A stretch of DNA of 64,000 bases, from NCBI RefSeq assembly GCF_001412215.1, contig NZ_LLWP01000005.1, positions 310,001-374,000 on the forward strand. Reading direction: 5' to 3'. Source of the stretch: Pedobacter sp. Hv1 (GTDB lineage: Bacteria > Bacteroidota > Bacteroidia > Sphingobacteriales > Sphingobacteriaceae). Below are positions 6,955-16,371 of the stretch, in pieces (position 1 is the first letter of the stretch; each line of letters opens with the position of its first letter). A model generated the notes under the pieces. The model had not been told where the DNA came from. It did not search any database and worked only from the letters and a program-made list of their open reading frames with translations. Both the position numbers and the translations under genes were made by a program.

Positions 6955-8757
6955 ATGATTAGAATAAAATATATAGATCAAAATATTGCAAAAATTTTAG
7001 TGAATGATCCTGATCCATTAAATATGGTAAGGGCCCGATTTTTAGCACAAGGGCTCTCTTCGAGCTTAATTGTACTCTTACTTACTTTGCCTTCTTTTTA
7101 TATTCATGCCCAACACCTATTGTTCTTCCGCTCAGTGCTGATTATTGTTGCCCAGGTTGGATTGATCTGGGTTTTGTTAAAAACCCCAAAATGGAAATTG
7201 GTGGCTCATTTAACCTGTATAATTATTGCCGTATTAATCTGGTCTAACTTGTTCATTTTCTTACAGGGCATCAAAATCATTTCCCTCCAGTTTATGTTAT
7301 TGTTGGTGGTGTTGAGCTATTATCTTTTAGGCATTAAATGGGGCGTATTCTATTCGCTGCTCAGCATACTTTTTATGGGTATCAACTTTGCCTTATATGG
7401 TCAGGCAGCAATGTTAACCATCCACAACCAAATAGAGGTAGACAACTACAGCTTTTTAATTGTATTTATCTTTAATTTTTTATTGATCATCTATATTCAG
7501 CACCATTTTTTTTATGCCTTTAATGAAACCATTAAACAACTAAAAATTAAACAGGAAGAAGAAAAGAAGCTGAATGAAAAACTCCAAGAAACCATTACCA
7601 TTTCGGAACAACTTTCTAAAGCAAAGACCAATTTTCTTTCTACCATTTCGCACGAATTAAGGACCCCGCTAAATGGCGTAATTGGCATGAGCGATTTGCT
7701 ACTTTTAGACAACCCTAGAAAAGAGCAAGAAGAAAATTTAAATATCCTAAAATTCTCTGCCAATAACCTGCTCAACCTCATCAATGATGTGTTGGATATT
7801 AACAAAATTGAGTCTGGAAAAGTAGACATTGAAAAAATCCCTTTCAGCATACATGAACTGATCAATAGTATTTTTGCAGGTTTCAAAAATAGGGCAACCG
7901 CAAAAGGTTTAGTTTTTACGCTAGATTGTAGTAATGAGCTAAATGAGCTTGGTGTGATTGGTGATCCCACTAGGCTGACACAAATTTTAAACAATCTGAT
8001 AGAAAATGCTTTAAAATTTACGAAGGATGGAAAAGTAAATCTCACCATTAAAGTGATAGAAAAAAACAGCAAAAATATTAGGCTCTATTTTTGCGTTAGT
8101 GATACAGGTATTGGGATCCCAGTGGAAAAGCAAGAATTGGTATTCGAATCTTTTTCGCAGGCCTCTACAAGTACTACACGTAACTACGGTGGCAGTGGGC
8201 TAGGTCTTGCTATTGTGAAGAACCTGCTGGAGTTACATCAAAGTAATATTAGCATACAAAGTGAAGTGAATGTTGGCACATCATTCAGCTTTGAAATTAA
8301 TTATACCTTATTTGATCTTAATCAAAACATACCTATAGAACCAAATAACAAAAGCATTGAAAACATGGACATTAGCGGTTTAAAAATTCTGATAGCCGAA
8401 GACAATCAGATGAATACTTTATTGATGCGAAAACTATTGGCCAAATGGAACATTACCCCCGACTTTGCTAGTAATGGCGCTGATGCTGTTGAAGCCTTTA
8501 AAACCAATGATTACGATTTGATATTAATGGATATCCACATGCCAATTATGGATGGTTATGAAGCTTCCAGAACCATTAGAAACTATGGCGACACCGTAAA
8601 ATCTGCAGTGCACATTATTGCGCTAACTGCTTCTGTGGCCTTAGATGTAAGAAACAAAATAACTGAAGCGGGCATTAACGACTATGTATCTAAACCTTTC
8701 AATCCTGAAGAGCTAAGAGGAAAAATAGAAGAAATAGCTTCGCATAAAAGTGTTTAA
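6955..8757 (+). CDS. Membrane hybrid histidine kinase with receiver domain
   Basis: 600 residues. About six or seven hydrophobic helices fill residues 30-185 and act as an integral-membrane sensor without a large periplasmic domain. A coiled coil follows (about 190-225), then HisKA with phospho-acceptor His233 in SHELRTPLNG. The HATPase has the N box NLIENALKF, G1 DTGIGIP and G2 GGSGLGLAI. The C-terminal receiver has acidic residues in AEDNQMN, phospho-acceptor Asp526 in LMDIHMP, and the Lys of SKPF. There is no output domain, so it probably passes phosphate to a separate partner. It is monocistronic between the tRNA and a terminator; the signal sensed is unknown. Confidence 0.93.
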   Translation: MIRIKYIDQNIAKILVNDPDPLNMVRARFLAQGLSSSLIVLLLTLPSFYIHAQHLLFFRSVLIIVAQVGLIWVLLKTPKWKLVAHLTCIIIAVLIWSNLFIFLQGIKIISLQFMLLLVVLSYYLLGIKWGVFYSLLSILFMGINFALYGQAAMLTIHNQIEVDNYSFLIVFIFNFLLIIYIQHHFFYAFNETIKQLKIKQEEEKKLNEKLQETITISEQLSKAKTNFLSTISHELRTPLNGVIGMSDLLLLDNPRKEQEENLNILKFSANNLLNLINDVLDINKIESGKVDIEKIPFSIHELINSIFAGFKNRATAKGLVFTLDCSNELNELGVIGDPTRLTQILNNLIENALKFTKDGKVNLTIKVIEKNSKNIRLYFCVSDTGIGIPVEKQELVFESFSQASTSTTRNYGGSGLGLAIVKNLLELHQSNISIQSEVNVGTSFSFEINYTLFDLNQNIPIEPNNKSIENMDISGLKILIAEDNQMNTLLMRKLLAKWNITPDFASNGADAVEAFKTNDYDLILMDIHMPIMDGYEASRTIRNYGDTVKSAVHIIALTASVALDVRNKITEAGINDYVSKPFNPEELRGKIEEIASHKSV

Positions 8758-8764
8758 ATTAAAA

Positions 8765-8787
8765 AAGGAAAGCAGTTTGCTTTCCTT
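8765..8787. terminator. Hairpin between convergent genes
   Basis: A 9-bp perfect stem pairs 8765-8773 with 8779-8787 around a 5-base loop, flanked by A- and T-rich runs. It can serve both the kinase gene (+) and the end of the mannan locus (-). Confidence 0.7.
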
Positions 8788-8814
8788 GGCATTGGTTGTT
8801 TTTAGTTTTTAGTT

Positions 8815-11109
8815 TTATTTTTTAGCCGTAGAAAATGAATACGGAAATGCCGTTTCATTTACTCCTCTTTTTTGATTTGGTGTAGCAGACATGCCAAAAT
8901 CCAATACTGCTCCTTTTTGTAGGTCTGAATGGCTTAACCAGTTTTTATCATAAGTTGCGCCATTTACTTTTAAGGTTTCAACATATCGGTTATCAGCACT
9001 GTTAGCAGGCGCATTGATCACTATTGTTTTGCCATTTTCCAAGTTCAAGGTTACTTTCTTAAACAATGGTGCACCAATTACATATTGGTCAACCGCAGGT
9101 GTAACTGGATAAAAACCCATGGCAGAAAATACATACCAGGCCGATGTTTGTCCATTATCTTCATCACCACAATAACCATCTGGAGTTGCTTTATACATTC
9201 TGTCCATTGTTTCGCGAACCCAGTATTGAGTTTTCCAAGGTGCACCGCCATAATTGTACAAATAGATCATGTGCTGAATAGGCTGATTACCATGTGCATA
9301 TTGGCCCATATTGGCAATCTGCATTTCACGGATTTCGTGGATCACGCCACCGTAATAAGTATCATCAAATATTGGCGGAAGGATAAATACTGAATCGAGC
9401 TTGTTTACAAATTTTTCGTTGCCACCCATTAGTTTAGCTAATCCGGCCACATCTTGAAATACCGACCAAGAGTAATGCCAGCTATTGCCTTCTGTAAAAG
9501 CATCGCCCCACTTAAATGGACTAAATGGCGATTGAAAACTACCATCTTTGTTTTTACCTCTCATTAAACCTGTTGAAGGGTCAAAAAGATGTTTATAATT
9601 CATTGCCCGCTTGGCATATATGCCAATTTCACTTTCGGGTTTACCTAAGGCCTTACCCAATTGATAGATGGCAAAATCATCGTATGCATATTCTAAAGTA
9701 CGAGCAGCATTTTCATTAATTTTTACGTCGTAGGGCACATAACCTAATTCGTTATAATATTTTACACCCTTACGGCCCACAGCGGTCATTGGCCCTTCAT
9801 TATCTGCCCCATGCTTAACTGCCTGCCATAAAGTTTCAATATCGTAGCCACGCAGGCCTTTAATGTAAGCATCTGCCACTACCGAGGCAGAGTTATTGCC
9901 AATCATAATGTCTGCAAAACCTGGACTGCTCCATTCGGGTAAAAAGCCTCCTTCTTTATAATCATTGATCAAGCCTTCTTGCATTTCTTTATTAATCTCA
10001 GGATAAACCAGATTTAAGAAAGGATATAAGGCTCTAAAAGTGTCCCAGAAACCTGTACCTGCAAACATGTAGCCTGGCAATATTTTTCCGTTATAAGGGC
10101 TCCAATGCACAATTTTATTGTTGGCATCAATCTCATATAATTTGTTAGGGAAAAACAAGGTACGGTAGAGCGAAGAATAAAAGGTTCTGGTCTGATCAAC
10201 CGTACCACCTTCTACTGCAACTCTGCTCAGGGTTTTATTCCAGATCGCTTTTGCTTTATTTTTGGTGGCATCAAAACCATCGTTGGCCAATTCTCTTTTT
10301 AAACTGATCTCGGCCTGTTCGAAACTGATAAATGAGGAAGCCACTTTAGTATGTACTTTTTCACCTTTGGTTGTTTTAAAACCAATTACTGCTCCGGTAT
10401 GGTCGCTTTGAAGTTCTAAATCGGTATTGTTCAGTTTATTGCCAGACCATGTTTTTGAAATTGTAAAATCCTTATCAAAATAGATTACAAAGTAGTTTTT
10501 AAAATTGCTAGGCAGAGGCCCACGAGCATATTTTGAAGTGTAGCCAATAATTTTTCGTTCTGATGGAATAATTTTGATGTACGATCCTTTGTTCAAAGCA
10601 TCAACCACAACAAAGGCACTGTCTGTTTGAGGAAAAGTGAAACGAAATTGGGCTGCCCTTTCTGTTGGGGTAATTTCGGTGGTTACATTTGCATCTGCCA
10701 AGTATACACTGTAATAATAAGGTTTTGCAATTTCGGCTTTGTGCGTAAACCAACTTGCTCTATCATCTTCGGTAAATTTCAATTTTCCGGTAACCGGCAT
10801 AATGGCAAACTGTCCGTAATCATTCATCCATGGCGATGGTTGATGCGTTTGTTTAAAACCACGGATTTTATCAGCATCGTATTGGTAGGCCCAGCCATTG
10901 CCCATCTTGCCAGTTTGGGGCGTCCAAAAATTCATGCCCCATGGCAAAGCGATGGTAGGGTAAGTATTCCCGTTTGATAGGTCGGGTTTAGATTGCGTAC
11001 CCATTAACGGATTGATCCATTCTACCGGATCGCTAATTTTACCTACAGTTTGTGCAGCTAAACCTAGGCTTGTAAAAATTAAGCCGAACGAAAGTAATTT
11101 CTTGATCAT
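8815..11109 (-). CDS. GH92 family glycosidase with Gln at the general-acid position
   Basis: 764 residues with an N-terminal signal peptide ending near LAAQT. GH92 signatures include VEWINPLMGTQS, GTGFWDTFRALYPF, SPFKWGDAFTEGNSWHYSW and GYCGDEDNGQTSAWYVFSAMGF. GH92 enzymes are calcium-dependent exo-alpha-mannosidases. Their general acid is the Glu of HGNEPxxH; here the motif reads HGNQPIQH, with Gln609 (codon 9283-9285). The GH92 enzyme that uncaps mannose-1-phosphate-6-mannose has the same change, because phosphate leaves without acid help. The base-side Asp residues (Asp649, Asp651) are kept. It is the last gene of locus 1, 58 bp after GH125. A phosphomannose-uncapping or otherwise altered activity is inferred. 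Confidence 0.93.
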   Translation of the reverse strand: MIKKLLSFGLIFTSLGLAAQTVGKISDPVEWINPLMGTQSKPDLSNGNTYPTIALPWGMNFWTPQTGKMGNGWAYQYDADKIRGFKQTHQPSPWMNDYGQFAIMPVTGKLKFTEDDRASWFTHKAEIAKPYYYSVYLADANVTTEITPTERAAQFRFTFPQTDSAFVVVDALNKGSYIKIIPSERKIIGYTSKYARGPLPSNFKNYFVIYFDKDFTISKTWSGNKLNNTDLELQSDHTGAVIGFKTTKGEKVHTKVASSFISFEQAEISLKRELANDGFDATKNKAKAIWNKTLSRVAVEGGTVDQTRTFYSSLYRTLFFPNKLYEIDANNKIVHWSPYNGKILPGYMFAGTGFWDTFRALYPFLNLVYPEINKEMQEGLINDYKEGGFLPEWSSPGFADIMIGNNSASVVADAYIKGLRGYDIETLWQAVKHGADNEGPMTAVGRKGVKYYNELGYVPYDVKINENAARTLEYAYDDFAIYQLGKALGKPESEIGIYAKRAMNYKHLFDPSTGLMRGKNKDGSFQSPFSPFKWGDAFTEGNSWHYSWSVFQDVAGLAKLMGGNEKFVNKLDSVFILPPIFDDTYYGGVIHEIREMQIANMGQYAHGNQPIQHMIYLYNYGGAPWKTQYWVRETMDRMYKATPDGYCGDEDNGQTSAWYVFSAMGFYPVTPAVDQYVIGAPLFKKVTLNLENGKTIVINAPANSADNRYVETLKVNGATYDKNWLSHSDLQKGAVLDFGMSATPNQKRGVNETAFPYSFSTAKK

Positions 11110-11167
11110 TATATCATGTATTGGGATGAAAGCATATAGCCAAGCTTTTAATTAAGCGCAAAGCAGA

Positions 11168-12583
11168 TTATTTTAGCAAATGAGGTTTTTCTTTGTATAC
11201 TTTCCAAAGAAATTCTCCAAATAAGGTATTTGCCCAAGCAAACCAACTACGTGTAAAATTCTTCGGGTCGTCTTTATGGAAACTCTCATGCATAAAACCT
11301 TTACCCGCATGTGTACGTTTCAACATTGCAATACAGTTTTTAATCTCAGCATCACTTACAGAAGTCATACCTTGCATGGTGATGGCCATAGGCCAAATCA
11401 TATCCGGACCAATATGTGGACCGCCTACGCCCTCTGCAAATGTTCCTTTAAAGAAGTAAGGATTATCACTTGAAAGAATAAACCTTCTTGTATTTTTATA
11501 AATCGGATCGTCTACTTTAATGGCACCCAAATAAGGCATTGACAATAAACTCGGCACATTGCTATCGTCCATCATATAGGCACTACCAAAACCATCTACC
11601 TCAAAAGCAAACATTTTTCCATAGATAGGATGATCTTTTACCGCAAACTTCTTCAAGGCAGCATCAACCTCTGTAGCCAATGCGGTTAACTTGTCTGCCA
11701 AAATCTTATCATTTTGCAATGCATTTACCATTTCTGCCGCTTGTTTTAAACTGCTTACTGCAAAAAAGTTAGACGGAATTAGAAAAGGATAAATGGTAGC
11801 ATCGTCACTAGGACGGAAAGATGAGCAGATTAAACCTACTGGCTTAACTGGAAAACCATACCCATTCATAGAAAGTGTATCTGTTGGATATAAACTTTCG
11901 CGTTGAAAGCGATAAGGTCCTTTACTGGTTTTACGTTGCTGCTCTATAAATGTTTTTAAAGTAGCCTCAATCGCTTTTTTCCATTCTCCATCAAAAGGAG
12001 TTTTGTCTCCTGTTTTTTTCCAATAGTTATAAGCCAAACGGATAGGATAACACAACGAATCTATTTCCCATTTGCGCTCGTGCACACCCGGTTTCATGGC
12101 TGTTTTATCATTTTTCCATTCGCCTATTTTAGTGGCATCATTATAAAAAGCATTGGCATACGGATCTTTTAAAATGTATTGTGTTTGACGATTGATCACC
12201 CCTGCAATTAAATCTTTTATTTTCTTTTCTTCGTTGGCAAACTGCAAATAGGGCCAAACTTGCGCAGAGCTGTCACGCATCCACATGGCATCAATATCTC
12301 CAGTAATCACATAAGTATCTGGCTTGCCATTTTGTAGGCTGTAGGTTACCGTGGTATCTAAGGTATTGGGGAAACAGTTTTCAAATAACCAGCCCAATTC
12401 TTTATCTGCTACATTAGCTTGAAAAGTTTTAATGGCATTGTCTACTGCAACACTGGTAAAATGACGTTTTTCTGCCGCCACTCTTACTACTGGAAAATCT
12501 GGGGCGGCTGCAAATGAGAATTTAGAAGCCAGTACACCGGCACCTAATAAGCTTGTATTCTGTATAAATGTTCTTCTTTTCAT
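11168..12583 (-). CDS. GH125 exo-alpha-1,6-mannosidase
   Basis: 471 residues from the ATG at 12583. An upstream in-frame ATG at 12628 exists, but MKRRTFIQNTSLLGAG is a clean twin-arginine-like export signal, so I start there. GH125 (formerly DUF1237) signatures are GDIDAMWMRDSSAQVWPYL, SFHKDDPKNFTRSWFAWANTLFGEF and SNVPSLLSMPYLG. The family removes alpha-1,6-linked mannose by a metal-independent inverting mechanism, for example from N-glycan cores and fungal mannan backbones. It starts 7 bp after the ROK kinase stop, so the two are translated from one message. It complements the GH92 enzymes, which take alpha-1,2 and alpha-1,3 linkages. Confidence 0.93.
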   Translation of the reverse strand: MKRRTFIQNTSLLGAGVLASKFSFAAAPDFPVVRVAAEKRHFTSVAVDNAIKTFQANVADKELGWLFENCFPNTLDTTVTYSLQNGKPDTYVITGDIDAMWMRDSSAQVWPYLQFANEEKKIKDLIAGVINRQTQYILKDPYANAFYNDATKIGEWKNDKTAMKPGVHERKWEIDSLCYPIRLAYNYWKKTGDKTPFDGEWKKAIEATLKTFIEQQRKTSKGPYRFQRESLYPTDTLSMNGYGFPVKPVGLICSSFRPSDDATIYPFLIPSNFFAVSSLKQAAEMVNALQNDKILADKLTALATEVDAALKKFAVKDHPIYGKMFAFEVDGFGSAYMMDDSNVPSLLSMPYLGAIKVDDPIYKNTRRFILSSDNPYFFKGTFAEGVGGPHIGPDMIWPMAITMQGMTSVSDAEIKNCIAMLKRTHAGKGFMHESFHKDDPKNFTRSWFAWANTLFGEFLWKVYKEKPHLLK

Positions 12584-12590
12584 ATCAAAT

Positions 12591-13493
12591 TTAATGCTCG
12601 TTTGTGATATTTTCTGTTTTATGAGCAACTAAATTCCAGTTGCTGGCAGCACCAATTAATGATGCATGTTCATTTAATTCGGATAGTTTAAATGGAATGG
12701 TTAATTGATTAACCTGCAGTTCTTCGCTTAAGCTTTGGCAAAAATGTTCAATAGCCTGAGCAATGTTACCTCCCAAAATAACTACTTCAACTTTATTTTT
12801 ATGAATAATAGGTATTAAAAATTGCGCCAAGCTCACCCCAAATTCTTCAAAAACCTGTTTGGCATAATCATCGGTTTCAACAATTGCTGCCAACTCTTTA
12901 ACACCATCAAGTGTTAAACCACTTAGCTCTTGATAGCGACCAACAAACCATCTTGTTGAAAGGTAATCTTCGGCAATCCCATTCTTAAAGCTCGAATTCC
13001 AAAGTTCGGCATCCGATGCTTGTCCGTTAATGGAGAGTGCAGAACCTAAGCCTGTACCCAAGGTTAAACCCAATACGTTATTGTAACCTTTTGCAGCTCC
13101 ACTAAACACCTCTCCTTGCATAAAAGCTGCTGCATCATTCACAAAATTGATATCAGTTAAGTGAATACCCAATCTGTTGGCCAGTTCTTCTTTGATGTTC
13201 ACCAAGTACAAAGCATTAAACTTATCTTGTTCTTTGATCAAAGAAATTCCATTTTCATAATCAAACGGCCCGGGCATGGCAATGCCGATATGTTTTTCTT
13301 GCTGTGCAGATGTTTCAAAAACACTGTTGATTACATCGCACCATGCATCTAAAATAGTTGCTTTATCTTTTTTTGAATCTACAGCACTACGTTTAATCGA
13401 GCCTTCAATTAAGGCTCCATTTTCTAAATTTACCAATGCGGCCGTAATGTGCGAGCCGCCAATATCTACCCCTAATACAACAGGTCTACTCAT
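12591..13493 (-). CDS. ROK-family sugar kinase
   Basis: 300 residues. The N-terminal phosphate-binding motif is VLGVDIGGSHITAAL, the second glycine-rich motif LGLTLGTGLGSA, and the catalytic Asp lies in NFVNDAAAFMQGE. The usual ROK zinc motif CxCGxxGC is absent; the matching region reads ELWNSSFKNGIAEDYLSTRW, as in a zinc-free subgroup. It is cytosolic and probably phosphorylates mannose or glucose released by the locus. The mannose preference is inferred from context only. It lies upstream of GH125 and GH92 in the same transcript. Confidence 0.88.
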   Translation of the reverse strand: MSRPVVLGVDIGGSHITAALVNLENGALIEGSIKRSAVDSKKDKATILDAWCDVINSVFETSAQQEKHIGIAMPGPFDYENGISLIKEQDKFNALYLVNIKEELANRLGIHLTDINFVNDAAAFMQGEVFSGAAKGYNNVLGLTLGTGLGSALSINGQASDAELWNSSFKNGIAEDYLSTRWFVGRYQELSGLTLDGVKELAAIVETDDYAKQVFEEFGVSLAQFLIPIIHKNKVEVVILGGNIAQAIEHFCQSLSEELQVNQLTIPFKLSELNEHASLIGAASNWNLVAHKTENITNEH

Positions 13494-13598
13494 GTTATCT
13501 TCTAATTCTATGTCTAGTTATCCTTAAACCAAAAGTATTAATTATTAAGCAAAACGGGTTTCTCATTCCATTCGAGTTTTAGTGCATAACCAATTACC

Positions 13599-13678
13599 TA
13601 AACCGTTTAAGTAAACATTGGTATTGTTTCAATTTTATCCAACCATTTGATCATGGTCCTCGTATTTAATCCGTTTTA
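13599..13678. promoter_or_regulatory. Two degenerate LacI-type operator-like sites before the ROK gene
   Basis: TAAACCGTTTAA at 13599-13610 and TAATCCGTTTTA at 13667-13678 each match 10 of 12 bases of the exact operator TAAAACGTTTTA found before susC. They lie in the 227-bp gap between GH2 and ROK, where a second, internal promoter of the locus could be controlled by the same repressor. Confidence 0.4.
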
Positions 13679-13720
13679 ACGTTTAAAAACACATTAAATA
13701 CATTTTGTTCGTCTTTTATC

Positions 13721-16354
13721 TTATTGGATACTTGTACTTACCTTCTCTACATTCCAGCCATACACCTCTACCCTACAGTTTTTCAAATCAACATTGTTAC
13801 AATCAATAGCTATTGTTTTTGAAGTTCCAGGCAGTACACTGATGTAGTTATCAGAGTAAAATGCTGGCAATATCCTCTTCCCTGTTTGTTGATCTATTAA
13901 CGCAATTCTGGTAAAAAACGCTACAGGCTGGTTTGAAGGTGCCGTCAACTTAACTGATAACTTGTTTTTACCCATCATTGTTGGCTGCACCGACAGCTTG
14001 GTCTTGTTCATTTTTTGTAGGCCAGCATAGTTGCCGTTTTCATCTTCGAGCCAATAAAAGTTTTCGCTCAATACCTTTTGATTTTCGTCTAATAAAGCCA
14101 ACTGGATAAACAATCCATCTTTTTGATGCAATTTTTCGATGGCATTTTTAATAGAGAAACATTTCTTCACCGTAGTTGGATCAATCTCATAAAAAATCTG
14201 GTCCAGAAAATAAGCCTTGCCAGCCATATCATAAGCTGTAGCTTTCACCATTAGGTTACGTTTGGCTACAAAATGATTGTTCACCACGGTTATGATGCTA
14301 TCTGCCGGGTTCAACATAATGTGCAAAGGTTCGCTTCCAGTTCTCAAACCATATAAAGACGCATTTACATCTAAATAATAATCGTACATCTGGCCACGCA
14401 GGGCTGTCCACGGGTTTTGGGTTTTCCAGATAATTGAACCTGTATACCAATCCCACATGTGTGCAGAAAAACCCTCCATTAATGCCCTGTACTGATTATA
14501 ATTAACCAATTGGGCCTTTTGAGCAAAATCTTCAGCATTTTTAGCTTCGTTATAAGGTTTAATGTGTTGATCGTAACCAATGTACTTATGGTATTCCCAA
14601 ACCGAGTCTACTTTATTTGGGTGTTGTGGGGCAATTAAGTTGGCCTCAGGGATAAATCTTTTTAAAGATTCATAATCGCCGGTACCTACCGAACCAATTT
14701 CTGAGTTAAAAGGAAAAGTTCTGTTGGTCCAGAATGACCTGGGATTTTGGATATTGTAAGGTCCGTCTCCATTGCCTCCAAACGTATTCACCGACATGGC
14801 ATCGCTGTTAGAGAAATCAATGAATGTACGAGTGCCATCTAATTTTGGTAAAATTTCATCTCTCAATGGAATCAAGATATCATCTGGAGGTGTAATTTCA
14901 TTACCACCACACCAATAAGCCAATGAGGCATGGTTTCTGATCATTTTAATCTGATCGGCTGCTGCCGTTAACACCAATTGGTGATCGTTAGGGTATTTTC
15001 TTCTGGCCCATTGGTCTTCCTTTTTAAGTGGATCGTACCATCGACCATTGCAATCGCCACTAAACCAAAAATCTTGAAACACCAATAAACCATATTTATC
15101 GCAAGCTTCATAAAATTCTGGACGTTCGGTAATCGCACCTCCCCAAATCCTGATCAGGTTAAGGTTCATTTCTTTGTGGAAACGTATTTCTGCATCGTAC
15201 CTTTGTGGCGAGAATCTTAGCATGGCATCAGAAATGATCCAATTGCCTCCTTTAATAAATATCTTCTGCCCGTTAATGGTGGTTTGCATACTCTGGGTAT
15301 GTGTGTTAAACGCAGTTTCAATCTGTCGCACACCTACATTCAGGTTGTCTTCATCAGACACCCCTTTTGAGGTAATGAACTGCAACCGAACAGGGTAAAG
15401 ATTTTGCTCTCCATAACCATTTGGCCACCACAATTTTGGATTCTGTAAAATCAATTGAGGCAGTTGCACTTCTGTATTTCGATTGGCAGCTAAGGTTACT
15501 TTGGTTTGGGTGGTTTTACCAGCCATAGTTAGCACTAATGTTCCTTCAACTGGCTTGGCACTTGTATTGATCAATTCGGCAGAAGCCTTGATCATTGCAG
15601 GCTGCTGAACCCCATCTACCGAGCGTTTACCAGGCACTAAGGTTACCACATGTGGGTTTTGCAGATTTACCGCTTTTGTTTTTTCGATAGTTACCTTGTC
15701 CCAAATCCCTGTATTGCGATCTCTAATTGGTTGGATCCAATCCCAACCAGCGGTATACTGGGTAGTTAATCCTTTGGCAATTGTTCCATCGCCACCTTGG
15801 CCCCCATTCGGATCGCCAGGAAAATCTGGTGGGTACACCAATACGGCCAAACGGTTACGGCCATCGGCAGCCAATAATGAAGTAATGTTGTACTGTTGGC
15901 GCAGGTGCATCCCTTCATGTATTTGCGCATTTACCTTTTTACCATTTAAAAAAATCTCGGTCTTATAGTTTACGCCTCTAAATTGCAGCCAAATTTGTTC
16001 GTCGGCTTTTGCTACCTGATTAAATGATTTTACAAACCAATACGTATAATAAGCATTACCTGTGTGGTAAATATCCTTAATCAATTTATTGTTCATCCCA
16101 TAAAAAGGATCGGGAACTTTTTTGTTGTCTAACAGTGTGGTCAATACCGTACCGGGTACGGTAGCTTTCATCCACTGATCTACCGGAAAATCTGATTTAG
16201 ACAGTTGTGCGCCTCCTACCTTAATATCGTTGATGTTGGCACAAACCCAACCCGAATTGAGCTCATATTTTTGTTGTGCAGTAACATCGAATGTCAAAAG
16301 GCAAAAAGCCAGTGCGCCTATCAAAAATAAATAAGTTGTTTTTATCATCTTCAT
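13721..16354 (-). CDS. GH2 glycosidase of the mannosylglycoprotein endo-beta-mannosidase type
   Basis: 877 residues with signal peptide (cleavage near VTAQQ). Order: jelly-roll sugar-binding domain, immunoglobulin-like domain, then a TIM barrel from about 355. The segment FIKGGNWIISDAMLRFS and NLNLIRIWGGAITERPEFYEACDKYG strongly resemble plant endo-beta-mannosidases, which cut Man-beta-1,4-GlcNAc in N-glycan cores. The general acid is Glu486 in WCGGNEITPP and the nucleophile Glu552 in PFNSEIGSVG. It starts 17 bp after the GH92 gene upstream. Exo-beta-mannosidase or exo-glucosaminidase activity is the alternative. In context it would remove the core beta-mannose after the alpha-mannosidases. 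Confidence 0.88.
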   Translation of the reverse strand: MKMIKTTYLFLIGALAFCLLTFDVTAQQKYELNSGWVCANINDIKVGGAQLSKSDFPVDQWMKATVPGTVLTTLLDNKKVPDPFYGMNNKLIKDIYHTGNAYYTYWFVKSFNQVAKADEQIWLQFRGVNYKTEIFLNGKKVNAQIHEGMHLRQQYNITSLLAADGRNRLAVLVYPPDFPGDPNGGQGGDGTIAKGLTTQYTAGWDWIQPIRDRNTGIWDKVTIEKTKAVNLQNPHVVTLVPGKRSVDGVQQPAMIKASAELINTSAKPVEGTLVLTMAGKTTQTKVTLAANRNTEVQLPQLILQNPKLWWPNGYGEQNLYPVRLQFITSKGVSDEDNLNVGVRQIETAFNTHTQSMQTTINGQKIFIKGGNWIISDAMLRFSPQRYDAEIRFHKEMNLNLIRIWGGAITERPEFYEACDKYGLLVFQDFWFSGDCNGRWYDPLKKEDQWARRKYPNDHQLVLTAAADQIKMIRNHASLAYWCGGNEITPPDDILIPLRDEILPKLDGTRTFIDFSNSDAMSVNTFGGNGDGPYNIQNPRSFWTNRTFPFNSEIGSVGTGDYESLKRFIPEANLIAPQHPNKVDSVWEYHKYIGYDQHIKPYNEAKNAEDFAQKAQLVNYNQYRALMEGFSAHMWDWYTGSIIWKTQNPWTALRGQMYDYYLDVNASLYGLRTGSEPLHIMLNPADSIITVVNNHFVAKRNLMVKATAYDMAGKAYFLDQIFYEIDPTTVKKCFSIKNAIEKLHQKDGLFIQLALLDENQKVLSENFYWLEDENGNYAGLQKMNKTKLSVQPTMMGKNKLSVKLTAPSNQPVAFFTRIALIDQQTGKRILPAFYSDNYISVLPGTSKTIAIDCNNVDLKNCRVEVYGWNVEKVSTSIQ

Positions 16355-16371
16355 AATCTATTGATAGGTCA

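Noticed and set aside
7512..8072. 186-codon minus-strand frame inside the kinase gene
   Set aside because: It is a Ser/Phe/Leu-rich shadow of a clear histidine-kinase reading frame.
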